Assembly: GCA_013397075.1 (NCBI GenBank)
Contig: VWZS01008816.1
Span: forward strand, 1,882,299 to 1,946,298
Direction: 5' to 3'
Origin: Rhabdornis inornatus
Lineage: Eukaryota; Chordata; Aves; Passeriformes; Rhabdornithidae
DNA length: 64,000 nt
Shown here: positions 46,784 to 58,830 of the stretch, one piece after another
Layout of the letters: every line of letters begins with the position of its first letter
How positions within the stretch are numbered: position 1 is the stretch's first letter
Made by a program: the position numbers and the translations under genes
Notes under the pieces: generated by a model
What the model was told of the DNA's origin: nothing
Databases searched by the model: none
The model's input: the letters and a program-made list of their open reading frames with translations, nothing else

Positions 46784-49700
46784 ATACTACATTGAATCAA
46801 TAGAGCACATGGCATTATTACTCAGGCATGTGCATTACCATTCAGTAAAACAACAAAATATCAAGGGAAGATACTAGGAGGTAAGCAGTAGTTCTGGATA
46901 TTGCAGACTACTAAAATCCCAATTATCTGAAAATTAGAAGAGGCACTTTTTTTTTTCCTTTTAGTGAAGTATTACATTTACAAGAAAGAACTGCAACATT
47001 AGCCTCCAATATTCCTAACCACACACAAAAAAATACATGATATTGATAAAAGTTTTCTTTCTGTAATACTAACCTAAGACATATAATCTTATTCACAGTA
47101 ATGTAAACCAAAATTCATGAGCAACATGAAACAACTTATAAATATGACTATATTTTTTGGAGATATTTAACCACCCTGAGGAGAAAGCCTTACAACAATC
47201 CAACAACAAACAACCCTACATAAACCTGTCATATAAAGACTGTGGTTCTACGTCTTGCCTTGCATTGGTGAATAGACCTGAAAAGACTTTTGCAAGAATT
47301 TTTTCCTAAGTACTCTGCAAAAGACTGGAATTCATTCAATACGTCTGTGATTGTGAATCTTGTTTAAAAACACACACAAAAACCCACTTTACATAAGTTA
47401 TGTTAGCTCTTCTATTGGTTGAATTATTTTAGTATGATTACAGATTTCTCCTTATTTTTCATCCATACTGTGCCCCTGAATGAATTGCCAGTTTTCATCT
47501 TTAAGTTGGTACTGTAACTGATATCAGTGAAACAAGGTAGTGTCTTTCTTTATTGGTGAAGCCCCTGATTGTAATCAGGAAGTGTGTATGTATGTCTGTA
47601 ATAAATGTGGGGTTTTTCTGTATCTCATTTTAGCTACCTAAAGCATTCTAGAAGACCTTTGTCTTCAGCTAGATTTTCAGATTATACTCTTTGTGCTATA
47701 AATATGATTCAGTTTGATTCCCATGTACTATTTTACCACAGCTAGTCAAATCACAGGTCACAACTAGTCAGCCTTAAAAGTGGCAAATAACTGTTAGATT
47801 ATTCTACACTACATTGCAAGATGTCATTTCTGGTTTAGATTTTTTTTTTTTTTCACTTGAATTCCCATAGGAGGCTTTTCTTACTAAGATTTTTTCCTCC
47901 CTATGCTATGTTTGTAAACAGATATCCAAAAACTCAAAGAAATATTTCTCCTTGCAGGATTATGCTAATAGTATGCTTCCCTTCAAAGATACACATCACA
48001 CACAACAGAATGTTCTCACAAGCTTAAAGTGCTTCAATGATAGTCTTTGGTACAGTTATGTTCATAATATCACATACAGTCTTCAGAGTTTCAATAACTT
48101 GAATTCCAGAATTTTAGGCTAAAAGTACATAAGTATTTAAAGTCATTAACTTAAAAACTACTTCATAAAAGCCACATGGATACATGTGGTAGAACAAGGA
48201 ATTACCAAAAAAGTTGCAGGTAGTAGCAGTACTCAATTCAAGTGAAGCATATTTCAGCATATATTCAAGTTCGGATCTTCTATTAGATTAATAGGATTTT
48301 TACCATTTCATCATTGAACTATCTTCATAAACCAGCACTTGCTTCCTCTCCCCATAATATTCAGCACTTCTAGAAGTGGATACTGAAGTTTTTCGAGAGA
48401 AGATCCTAAGATCAGCCAGAAAGAAAGAACCTACAGTGTACTAAATTGTCCATAACATTTTGAAGCAGGGAAGAAAAAAAAACAAAAAAAGTAATATAGT
48501 AACATGATTCCTTCTAATATGGTTGACAGCATGGACATGATCAGTTTAAAAACTCCTCCAAAAACCATTCAATGAGACAACAACTATTTGCTTCTATTTC
48601 CTAGGTATTTATTTTGTATGTGACTACATGGTATTTTGGTGATGTAGTGACTATTATACTGATGGGGTAATTTAAATTTAGGGCAGCTTTGGCAGTGCTT
48701 CATCATGTTTCTGGTAGGACCTCCCTATGCACACAGAAAAACTGTGGCGATGAGGAACTGCAAACAGATGTGGTTCTCTCCTGGCTCTGTTCTCATCTCC
48801 ATCTCATTTTCAAATCTGAAAATGCAGTAGAGTAGTGATCATCAAATCAACCTTTTCCTGAGTTTCTTTATTATCAGTAAAATGCAGAAGTTTGCTTTTG
48901 TTGACTAAGATTCAACTGCTAAAACTTTGGACTGGCTGCAATGCATGAAAAATAGCTTTGTTAAAGATATTTTTTAAAGTTTATAATTTTTTTTTTTTTA
49001 GGTTTTCACTTTGTTTTAGGGAATTCTTCTCACATTTGTGAGCACTATGACATTTGGAAAGGTAAAATATAGTCCTTACATGGCTGAAAGTGCAGGAAGA
49101 GCAGAAAATCAGTACTATTTTTCTTAAAATGGATAAACATGTATGTATTAATGATGAGGATGCACCTTGTAAGAAGGAGACTGTGATACCTGATTGACCC
49201 TGACACTCAATAAGCCAATACATAATTAAATAAGTGCTTAAAATTATTATACTATGTCACATTAACAAATTCAACCACCTACATTTCTTCCATGATTTTT
49301 TTCAGCTATAGCTATATACAAATATACACATCTGAAGCTGGACTACATATCTGAAAACTGTTTTCAAATCAAGTCCTAATTAAGTCTCACAAAACCTTGC
49401 CATTGAATCTTGTTAAATCATTGTTATATTTACCACTGAACTTTATTTATTTGGACATTTTTAAAATAAATTATATTCTTTTATATATGCACCTCTCAAA
49501 AATGAGGTGCATCACTTCATTAATGGCACTGAGTTATACTTAAATAGCTGTAAAAAATATAATTTATTTTTTAACTGTCATTTCTCTTTGGCTGGAAAAC
49601 ATGTCATAAATCTACCTGGAAAAAAAGTCACTTCAAAATTTCTTCCTCAGTTAGAAGAAAGAAGTAACAATATGTAGTGTAAAAGAATAAAATTATGCAT

Positions 49701-50575
49701 TCAGTGCTAAAATAAAGCAAACTTTCTTTTCTTGTTAGCAGATGAATACAAGGAGAAAACAAGACAGGTTAAGTTTTGCTTATAGGAAAGATTGTCTCTC
49801 AGTAAAAATTCTTTTCAGCAATATTTTACATCCTAATATGTCTTACTTGAATATTTATAACATAGATTAGTCTCCATCTCAGAGTCAGCTACTTGCACTT
49901 CTCTTTTATTTTGATTTTTCATGCACTCCTTTATTTGTACTCATGTCTGCAAGTACTCTGTGACACTTTTTGTCAGTGTTAAGTGGTTTTCCTTATCTAT
50001 ACAGAGCACAATGAACCTCATTGAAGAGGGCTCTAGAGTTAAGTTTTGTCCTTGACAGGTAGAATTCTCATCAGTGGATTCTTTAACTGTACACAGCACA
50101 AAAGTGATTGAAAGGCCATATCTTTTTCAACAAATACATGTAATCCTGCTCTCACAAATCTCTGTGCTTCCTTATGCCATATTTCCACCCTACATCTTGT
50201 CACCACAACTTGTCTGTTCATAGTTAGAATTAGAGTGTGGGGCATTTTGGTAAATAAAGTATATTGAAGAGAAAATGTTTATTGTATCCCTCTGACTATA
50301 AAATTCATCTCAATCACTTTTTTTTTTTTGAGAAAAACCCAAGAATTTTTCATTTTTCTATTGATTCTTAAATTAAAATAGCACTTAGTCTGTACGTATT
50401 ATAGGTACATTTATAATATTTATTGGACTATGTTTTAAAAGTTTTTCCTGAAACATTAGTTTTCACAATTAGCTTTTCCCCCAAAAAATATCATTTTATT
50501 GGAGTTGTTGAAATAAAAATTTGAGACAAAGGGGTTTTTATCATAAGCCACCACAAAATTATTGTACACTGATTT

Positions 50576-50595
50576 AAAAAAAAAAAAAAAAAAAA
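50576..50595 (+). repeat. A20 homopolymer
   Basis: Twenty consecutive A. It lies 25 bases upstream of a perfect hairpin. I see no retrogene body upstream of it that would make it a retrotransposon tail. Confidence 0.9.
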
Positions 50596-50619
50596 GGAAA
50601 AATTCAGGGCTTTTGAAGC

Positions 50620-50643
50620 TTTCATGCCATTTCTGGCATGAAA
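50620..50643. repeat. Perfect 10-bp hairpin
   Basis: The arms TTTCATGCCA (50620-50629) and TGGCATGAAA (50634-50643) enclose a 4-base loop (TTTC). Confidence 0.8.
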
Positions 50644-52342
50644 CTGATGTCTTTGATCTGGTAATTTACAGAAAAGTTTATTCAAGTGGTGTGTAAATTT
50701 ACAAAATAATTAAAACTGATTTGAAAATAAACCTGTCTGCCATCAAACCTTCTGGGAAAAAAATATTTAAATAATTCAGTATTTTGAAGAAACCTGTAGA
50801 TGGCATAAAAACACTGAGAAGAATTAAAGATGCTGCTCTAGAAGCTAGGAAGGAATAATTTACATATGGTTCTTGGAGATATAAGCGAAGATAAGAATGA
50901 CAGCAAATCATTCAGAGGGTTTCTGCCTTTCTGATGCTGTTAGAAGATAATGACACAGAGATGTAGTTCTGTGCACATGGCACTGAGAGAGGATGTTCAA
51001 TAACCAATAAATTCTGTGAAAAATTCTGTGCATAATAAAAGAAATATAATTCCTATGCATAAAAAGTTTTTCTTACCTACTTTGATATTAATTTAAACAT
51101 AAAGCATAACAGCAGCAGCAGAACTTCCTCCCTGTGAGCAACAGTGTGAAAGCCACAAACCCTGGCTTATCTGATATATATTTGGTCCTACATGCTCTGA
51201 AAGACACTAGAGATTTTCATTTCAAACACCACAGCTGTAGTGAATTCAGAAGTCTTCTCCAGCCCCTACTTTATTGCCAAATTGACTGCTGAGTCAATGA
51301 AAAGGAGCCAGGAAGCACTGAATTCCAGGTCATTCATAGGTCAGGATTCTTACTGCAAGGCTGCTAAGTCTGCAGCATTGGTAACCTTATTTCAAAGCAA
51401 CGTTCAGTAATGGATTAGTCAACATACCACAGTAAAAATTAGAGTTTCTTACCTAATTTTAACTGGGCAATCAGACAGAAAACTGTCATGTAGGCTAAAT
51501 GCTATCTGATTCTGTGAAACATTTCAGTCTTGTCAAATAAGCTTTTTTTTTCTGAAATCTAGTTTTACCACAAACTTCTAGAATCCTCAGCTTTTTCATG
51601 TATTTATGATTAAATTAATTTCAAAATTATAGCAAATACATCATGCATTCACCAATACAGTAAAACAAACTCCCCTTCTTGATAAAACGCAGCATTTAGT
51701 TTTCCCCATACTTTTTTCTTCTCTTCCATGTCACCTTCAGCAGCAGCAGGAAAGTGAAAACAAGCTAAGTAAGACTGACAATACTAGAGAATGTTTCAGG
51801 CTTTTTGAGGTGTACAGATAGCAATCAGGATGATGAGAATTTATATAAAATGGATTGAGCATCTCAGTTCATTGACAGCAACTCTACCATCACAAACGAA
51901 TCTTTAGAACTCTTCAAGAAGAGTATGATGCATAAGGTAAGATTGACACAGGCTGTAAGCTTTTTCAGTGACTATTCTATCTGCTTTCTTTTAGATCTGT
52001 GGCTCACAGAAGCCTAGAAGATTTGAGATGAAAGAGGTTAGCTCAACAAATCAGTAAATTTCTTCTGCTCCAGTGCAGGATCATCTGTATCTCAAAAGTG
52101 CTTGTGAGATATTTGTCTAACATCTCTATAATAATGTCTAGAAGAAAGGGATTCCCAGTCCCTTAGCCAATCTTTTACAGCACTAGTCTGTCTTTGCCAT
52201 TAAAAAGCTATTATTAATGTCAGGTCTAAATCTCTTCTGTTGCGGTTTAAGCCCATCATGATCTTTCCCAGAGGATGTGAGGAAGAGTTTATTCTCTTCT
52301 TTATTCAGTAGCTTTTTGTTGTTGAAATCTCTTACTAAGCTA

Positions 52343-53385
52343 TGTTAGGTTTTTATGGCAAGCTTTTGGTAGTGGGGGGCTACAGAGGTGGCTTTTGTGA
52401 GAAACTGCTGGAAGCTTCTACCATGTCTAGCAGAGCCAAAGCCAACCACCTCCAAGAAAGATGTGCCCGTGGTCAAGGCTGGGCCAATCAGAAATTGTGG
52501 TAACACCTCTGTGATAACATATTTAAGAGGAAAGAAAAAACAAAATGTGTTTGTGCAGTTGTAATTGCTGCCAGAGAAGAGTGGGGTGAGAATATGTGAG
52601 AAGGACAACTCTGCATATCCCGAAGTCAATGCAGAAGGAGGGGCAGGAGGTGCTACAGGCACTGGAGCGTAGATTCCCTTGCCTATGGTGCAGACGAAGG
52701 TGAGGCAGCTGTGCCCCTGCAGCCCTTGGAGATCAGTGGAGATACAGGGATCAACCTGCAGCCCATGGAAGAGACCCCTGCCAGAACAGGTGGATACCTG
52801 AGAAGAGACTGTGACCTGTGGGAGGCTTCTGCTGGAGCAGGCTCCTGGCAGGAAGCTGCTGAACTATGGAGAGAGGAGCACCCTCTCAAGCCGGTTTTCC
52901 TGGTAGGACTTTTGACCCTGTGGGGGCTCATGCTGGAGCAGGCTGTGCCTGAAGGACTGCACCTGGAAGTGGAAAAGTGCAGTTTGTGGAGAATCCTTGC
53001 CTGTGGGATGGACTCACATTGGAGCAGGGGAGGACCCTTTTCTCTGAGCAGCAGGAGAAACAACTGACCATAACCCCCATTCCCTGCCTCCCTTTGCTGC
53101 TGGGTGGGAGGAGGTAGAGCTGGGAAGGAGGAAAGGGCATGAGTAAGATGTATTCAAGGTCTTATTTTACTTCTCATTATTCTGCTCTGATTTTGGTAAA
53201 AAAAAAAATCAAGTAATATCACTATTTCAAGTCTGTTTTGCCTGTGGTGGCATTTGGTGACTTGATCTCTGTCCATATCTCAACCTAACAACTCTCCATT
53301 TTATTTTCTCTCCCTTATCTGGCTGTAGAGGGGAGTGATAGGATTTGATGGATGCCTGGAATCCAGAGAGCATCAACCCACTACA
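52343..53385 (+). mobile_element. Family 1 LTR, copy C (ERVL-like), best preserved, about 1.04 kb
   Basis: It starts TGTTAGGTTTTTATGGCAAG and ends AGCATCAACCCACTACA. U3 carries a CCAAT box (52484-52488) and a TATA box (TATTTAAG, 52520-52527), which fixes the sense as plus. Downstream the segments GGAGCAGG recur (52834-52841, 52935-52942, 53021-53028) within a run of related units. The polyA-signal region near 53195 is mutated to an A run. Open frames of 105-126 codons on both strands overlap it without any retroviral domain. No target duplication matches at the chosen ends (AGCTA against CCTGG). No internal retroviral sequence is adjacent, so it is a solo LTR. Confidence 0.8.
52484..52527 (+). 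promoter_or_regulatory. CCAAT and TATA boxes of LTR copy C
   Basis: CCAAT at 52484-52488 and TATTTAAG at 52520-52527, about 30 bases apart, form a plausible plus-strand core promoter. The TATA sequence is lost in copy B. Confidence 0.55.
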
Positions 53386-54272
53386 CCTGGTCCAGCCCTT
53401 TAGCTCCTTTCCTCTACCCTATCCCCACACCCACTACGAACTTCTATAATATTGGATGCTATTACTATTTTGAACATTTGTTAGAGACAAAATCTCCTCA
53501 AGTACTAGTTTATAAAAGAACAGCAATCCGAGTTGGTCTTGGCAGATTTTAAGAGCAAACTAAACTGCTAAAACCTCTAATTATTGGAGAGTGTTAGCCT
53601 ACAATACTACAGCTACAAAATTATAAAGGAGAACTAGTTTTTTGAGGTCATATCCAGGCAGACAGCTGCAAACATCTGTGCATCTGCTCTGCTTATGATC
53701 AGAGGTGGCTGGAAGCTATTCAACCATACTTCTATGGCTCATGATCTGGGGCTCTGACTCAGCACAGCGTGCTGCCTTTATTGCACCACTCCAAGTTACA
53801 AACAGCTTGCATCAGCTTGTCTTGGAGCAGGAATAGCAGAGCTGCACGGCCATCTGCACCTGTACATAAAGATATATAGAGACGTTCTGGGGCAGTATCT
53901 ATGTCTTTATGATCTGCAGTCAGTTGGATGAACCTCAGTCTTCCCTGGGACAATTTTTAATTGTAAATAAGCAAGCGTGCACAAGATATTATAACACAAA
54001 TAGCCATAACCATACTCCTAGGTAGCCTATGCACAAGTATATCATTTTAGATAGGTTTTGCTTTAATGTATATGATACAGCTGTTTGCACAGTAATGTGC
54101 CAATACTGAAGGTTGGAGGGAGACAGCTGGGTCAGACACGGCACTATTTACATTCAAGGTATGCATTTTCAGATAGCATCATAGGAATGATTCATTAATG
54201 TGAATTAATATGGAATTAGGACTCTATCATGATGAAATAAAAAGCACCCTTAAAAGGTGATAAATATGATAC
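53386..54272. other. Spacer between inverted LTR copies C and D; possible unrecognised element at 53640-53970
   Basis: This 887-bp interval is mostly anonymous. At 53640-53970 the sequence is less AT-rich. On the minus strand it has a 64-codon open frame (53953-53759) overlapping an AATAAA (53782-53777), followed by the inverted repeat AGCAC-AGC-GTGCT (53761-53773). This could be the 3' part of another LTR or a retrotransposed transcript, but I cannot identify it. Confidence 0.35.
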
Positions 54273-54970
54273 TGTGGTGGGATGATCCTGACTGGATGCT
54301 AGGTGCCCTCCAGAGTAATTCTATCTAACTGGAATGGGGAGAGAAAATACAGCAAAAGGTTTGTGAATCGGGATAAAGGGCAGGGAGAGATTGCTCATCA
54401 ATTACTGTCAGAGACAAAACAGACTTGATTTGGGGAAATTATTTAATTTATTGCCAATCAAAATCAGAGCAGGATAAGGAGAAGTAAAACAAATCTTTAA
54501 AGCACCTTACTCCCTCCTTTCTAGCTCTTCCTCCTCCCACCTAGTGGTGCAGGGAGACAGGAGGAATGGGGTTATGGTGAGTTCATCACATGTTGCTCCT
54601 GCTGCTGCTCAGGGAGAGGAGTCCATGTCCTGCTCCAGCATTAGGTCCTTGCCACGGGAGACAGCAACTCCACCAACTTCTCCAGTATGAATCTTTCCCA
54701 CAGTTCTTCATAAACTGCTCCAGCATGGGTCCCTCACCATAGGGTCTAGTCCTTCAGCCACTGTGTTCTCCATTGGCTGTAGGTGGATCTCTGCATCCCC
54801 ATGGTCCTCTTAGAGAGAGCACAGCTGCTTCACCAGGGGCTGCACCACAGGCTGCAGAGAAATCTCAGCCCCAGCACCTGGAGCACCTCCTGCCCCTCTT
54901 TCTCCACTGACCTTGGTGTATGCAGCAATTGTTTCTACCACATATTCTCACTCCTCTTGTCTCGGAGAAC
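54273..54970 (-). mobile_element. Family 1 LTR, copy D (ERVL-like), U3-truncated
   Basis: The plus strand begins TGTGGTGGGATGATCCTGAC and is the reverse complement of copy C's layout: CCAATCAAAATCAGAGCAGG, GTTCATCACATGTTGC, repeated CTGCTCCAGCAT and GGGTCC units, GCACCTGGAGCACCTCC, CTGACCTTGGTGT, and CATATTCTCACTCCTC. The minus-strand AATAAA (54452-54447) is intact. It stops before the CCAAT and TATA region, so the promoter is missing. It lies head to head with copy C. Confidence 0.8.
54447..54452 (-). terminator. Polyadenylation signal of LTR copy D
   Basis: TTTATT on the plus strand reads AATAAA on the minus strand, at the same place in the LTR as the AATAAA of copy A (2821-2826). Confidence 0.55.
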
Positions 54971-55875
54971 AATTAAAGAATCTTCAGAAAATATGCTTTA
55001 ATTCCCCTGTTTCTCATTCTTTTGACACCAGATGGCACTGCAATATACAACCATCTTAATCACCCAACTAATTTTGATTTAAGTGGAAGAAAATCTTCAT
55101 TAATCAGTTTGGATACTAGAGCTATGTGATTAAAAGGCTTACTAACCCTCTTGCTCAATTTCAGTCTTCCAAGCAAGCAGTTGTCATAGTGCCAGGGACT
55201 ACCTTAGACTTTTTGCTATCAGTATTCAAAGTACAGTTAAGCATTATCATCAGCTTTGTTTACCTCTTTCAGTTTCACTAGCCTTTATCTAAAAAACACT
55301 TGCTCACTGATCAAGAAGGGGAAAAATGTCAGATTTGAGAATTATGGATCTAGTCTACTTGCTGTGGAACCAAAATCCACAGCCATAATGAGCAAGTACC
55401 TTGAAATTTTAGTTGACCCTCGCTTACCATCTTCTAGCTCATGTGCTGTAGAAGGGCCTGAGCTGATCATTAGGGCAAGAAACAGCACAGGCCTCTAAAT
55501 CTGAGCAAAGATAATACTATTTTCTTTACCACTCTCTGATCATTTTATGTCCCTAGTAGTTGCTCAAAGCAATGGAGCTTTCTTCAGCATATCTCATAGG
55601 TTTCCTGATTCCCTTCCACCCACTCTTCATTAAAGAGTAGCCAAATATTATGTAAGAAACGTTATTATGCAGGAAAGAAGGAGTACAGCAACACTTAAAT
55701 TACTTCTCTTAATGGCTTCAGAGAATTACATAAGGAGTCATTGTTATTTAGACCAATGGCTGAATGACTGTCCCTATGTATCATGCATAAGATCAAAATT
55801 TCTTCAGAAAAACGATGTAATAATCCTAGATCAGAATCGTATCACATGAAGTCTGCTGAAATACAACAGAGAGGA
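54971..55875. other. Anonymous non-coding DNA
   Basis: No gene is recognised. Frames of up to 80 codons are without domains. Confidence 0.5.
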
Positions 55876-56062
55876 ATCACAGAATTGTAGAATCATTTAA
55901 GTTGAAAAAGACAATTAAGATGATTATGTCCAAGAATTAACCCAGCACTGCCAAGTCCACCACTAATCCATCTCCATAATTGTCATGTGTATATGTCTTT
56001 TAAACACTTCCAGAGATGGTGGCTCCACCACTTATATGGGCAGTGTGTTCCAATGGTTGAAA
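55876..56062 (-). mobile_element. CR1 LINE 3' end, old
   Basis: GAATCACAGAATTGTAGAATCAT contains CR1-type terminal repeats. The rest follows the CR1 3' region: AACCCAGCACTGCCAAGTCC, CACCACTAATCCAT, GTCTTTTAAACACTTCCAGA, GATGGTGGCTCCACCACTT, GGGCAGTGTGTTCCAATGG. The element reads minus and is truncated after about 190 bases. Its divergence suggests an old insertion. Confidence 0.85.
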
Positions 56063-57639
56063 TGCAATTTTCAAACCCCATCATCATCAACAGTGTTTTC
56101 AACCAGAAATAATGATTTTAGCACCAAAAAAGCCTTTATGAAGAGTCAGAAAATCTATGTTGCAAAGAAGAACTGAAAAGATCTTGAACAGCTGCCAATT
56201 TTGTGTGAGGTAGCTGAAAACTGCTAACTTCTGATGGTGCATTAAAAAAACCTCAAGGGCTTCTACTGCATAAATAAAGCTTTGCAAAGGTCAAGGAGTT
56301 TACCTTCTTGAGTATGGCCTAGCTTTGAATAAGTTTCTAAGAATGCGTTCTCTGGGGTGTGAAAAAACTGTAGAGGAGATATTCAAAACATCATCTATTT
56401 TTGAGCTATAAACCATTGATATTAGGGCTTAAAGCTTGAATTTAAAATTTTGGCATAATTAATTTCTTAATAGTTGCAGACTGTGATAGGAGAGAAATAT
56501 TAAGTTTCTTTACAAAACAGATGCACATAAACAAGATTTATGACCTGTCATTATGAGGTGGGTTTCTTTGGTTTCGTTTCGATTGTTTTTTGTTTTGTTT
56601 TTTTTTCCCTTTTTCCAGTTTGCTCCAGTGGAGCCTACAGATTTTCACCAAAACAAGTTTCTCACGTACCAGATGCTTGTAAATCCAGAGCAGGTGTGCA
56701 TGTGTGTTGACTTGATTTATGTCTCTGTGATATGTGTGGGCAACAGAGGGGGAAGAAAGAGGCAGCAGAAAAAAAAGCAAAATCACCTCCCAATGGCCCC
56801 AAGTAGAAACACAAGTCCTACTATTTTCTGTGTCTTTCCAGTTATGAGAAGAAATTAAAATAAGTTTTCTTTCTCTAAGACACATGAGAAATACTGTTGT
56901 GCTTCCACTGATTTTTTGAACCCATTTCTTATAGTGAACTTTTCCTCCTCATGAAAATGTACTGCTCTACATCACTTTGTAAATCTGTGTACATAGCTGA
57001 AAGAAAAAGTTATTAATCTTTACTCAGGAGAGGTCTTGTCTGAAATCCAGTCCCTCACAATATTTTTGCATAAAGAGACATAAAATAATTTTAATTTTAA
57101 CTTGTTTAACTTCAGATTACAGAAAACAGAATGTGAATGTTTGAATGCTAGAGGAACTGGAGTTTTGTATAGTTCCTGTAGTAGTGCCTGAAGACCTTTA
57201 TATAGTGATTTATGAAAACAAAGTTTCACAAATGCTCCTAAGACCATATTACTACCACTATTTTTCTGCATTAGGGAAGATTTTAGGAAAAAGGCAACCC
57301 CCTCCAAAAAAACCCCTCAAAACCACAAAAACCACCTAAATTCTTAAATACTTAAAGCAGCTTATGTAACAATATATTATATTTTTTTTTCTGTATTTTA
57401 TACGTAAGAAAACCTTTAGTACGAATTTTCAAATACCTTTCCTCTCATCCTATTTATGTGTATCTTTTAGATGATAAATTTTTACAGTGTAAGCGGAGCT
57501 GCTATGTGTGAGATCAAATTTCATTTTAGGTAAATTATATTATGGAAACTGGCACACACCAATCTCCTGTTAGGGTGTTTGTCCATTACACAGTATAACA
57601 AAAGGATACTGCTTTTGTATGGTTTGCATGGGTGTTTCC
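56063..57639. other. Anonymous AT-rich non-coding DNA
   Basis: No gene is recognised. A T-rich tract lies at 56580-56620 and is open as short hydrophobic frames on both strands without meaning. Confidence 0.5.
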
Positions 57640-58480
57640 TGCCCAGGGGCTCTGCTTGACCTTGGCCTCGTTGAACCCTATAATGCTCCTGCTGGCCCGT
57701 TCCTACAGCCTGGCTAGGTCCCTCTAGCTGGCAGCATTGTCCTTAAGAGTATTAGCTAGTCATTCCCCCACAGTTTGGAGTCATCTGCAAACTAAAAGAA
57801 GCTGGTCTTCATCACTTCTTTCAGTCTACTGAAAAATAATGTTAAATTAGTTTTTAGAATTTTTTTTTTAAATAATTAAGTCTTAATAATTACAATTATT
57901 AAAAGGACTAGTCCCAGGACAGACTTCTGTGATATTCTGCATGACACCAGGCTTCAGTTAGAATAAACCTTACTAAGTACACCCCTCCACACCTGATCAT
58001 CCACCCTTTTTTTCTACCAGTCCATAGCATCCAACTGGGATACAGGAATACAGTGACAGATAATATCAAAAACTTTGCTGAAGTCCAAATAAAAAATGGC
58101 CACAAATTTTTCTTACCCACATATTTCAGCATTTGATCACAGAAGGGAATTGGGCTGGTCAGACATGATTTACCTTTCAGTAAATTCAAGGTTTCTGGTT
58201 CAAATCATCTCTTGTGTGTGCCCAGAAATGGGGTCCATGAGGGCTTGATCCAGCATCAAAATCAGGCAGACATTGGTTGATTGTTTTTTTTTTCAAAGAA
58301 GGGTGTGGCATTTACCTTTCTCCAGTTGTTGGTGCTTTCTACTGAACTCCACAACAATCTTTCAAAGATGAGAGAAAGCAGCTTTGAAAGGATGTTGGCT
58401 CATCCTTTCCAGCATCTTGGATGGAGCCTGTTGGGTCCCAGGGATTTGTATGGATCAAATCACTCAGCAGCGGATGTTTA
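57640..58480 (-). mobile_element. Old CR1 LINE, ORF2 region
   Basis: On the minus strand this follows CR1 ORF2 over about 840 bases. Recognisable plus-strand segments are GGTGTGGCATTTACCTTTC, TCAAAAACTTTGCTGAAGTC, CACAGTTTGGAGTCATCTGC and GGACTAGTCCCAGGACAGA. The minus frame 58189-57908 keeps KGKSCLTSPIPFCDQM and a ruined motif A (FIWTSAKF). An AT-rich insertion interrupts it at about 57850-57900. It lacks the 3' end and is much more decayed than the copy at 15702-16640. Confidence 0.75.
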
Positions 58481-58719
58481 CTTTCATTGTTCAACCTCTC
58501 TTCCACATAAGTATGCAAGATATAAGGTATATGCAAGGTGAGTCTTTGGGATGTGGGGGGTGTAGAGAAGGTTTTGGGGTTTTTTTGGAGGGGGAAATAA
58601 GGGTGGGTTGTTTGTTTGCTTGCTGTTTCACTTTTTTTTCCTTTTTTTATAACACAGTATCTTGAGGACTTTCATCTGCTTCCTCTAGCAAAAGCTACTG
58701 ACTTTTCACATTTGCTGTA

Positions 58720-58830
58720 CAAAAGAAAAGGAAAAAGAAAAAGGTGACATAAAATTGGAACAAAAAAAAAAATAAAAAAAAAAGAAAAAGGAAAAGATAC
58801 AGGACAAAAATCTGCAGACATGTAAGAAAA
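58720..58830 (+). repeat. Purine-rich A/G tract
   Basis: Almost wholly A and G, with A runs of about 11. The minus-strand frames read as F, L and S runs from this composition only. Confidence 0.7.

Larger units (their letters stand above)
46784..52342. other. Anonymous AT-rich non-coding DNA
   Basis: No gene or recognised transposon is seen. T runs lie at 47840-47853 and 48987-48999. An A20 run and a hairpin near 50.6 kb are listed separately. Confidence 0.5.

Noticed and set aside
52345..53067. Several 105-126-codon frames on both strands
   Set aside because: All lie within LTR copy C, in its G/C-rich repeated units, with no retroviral domain.
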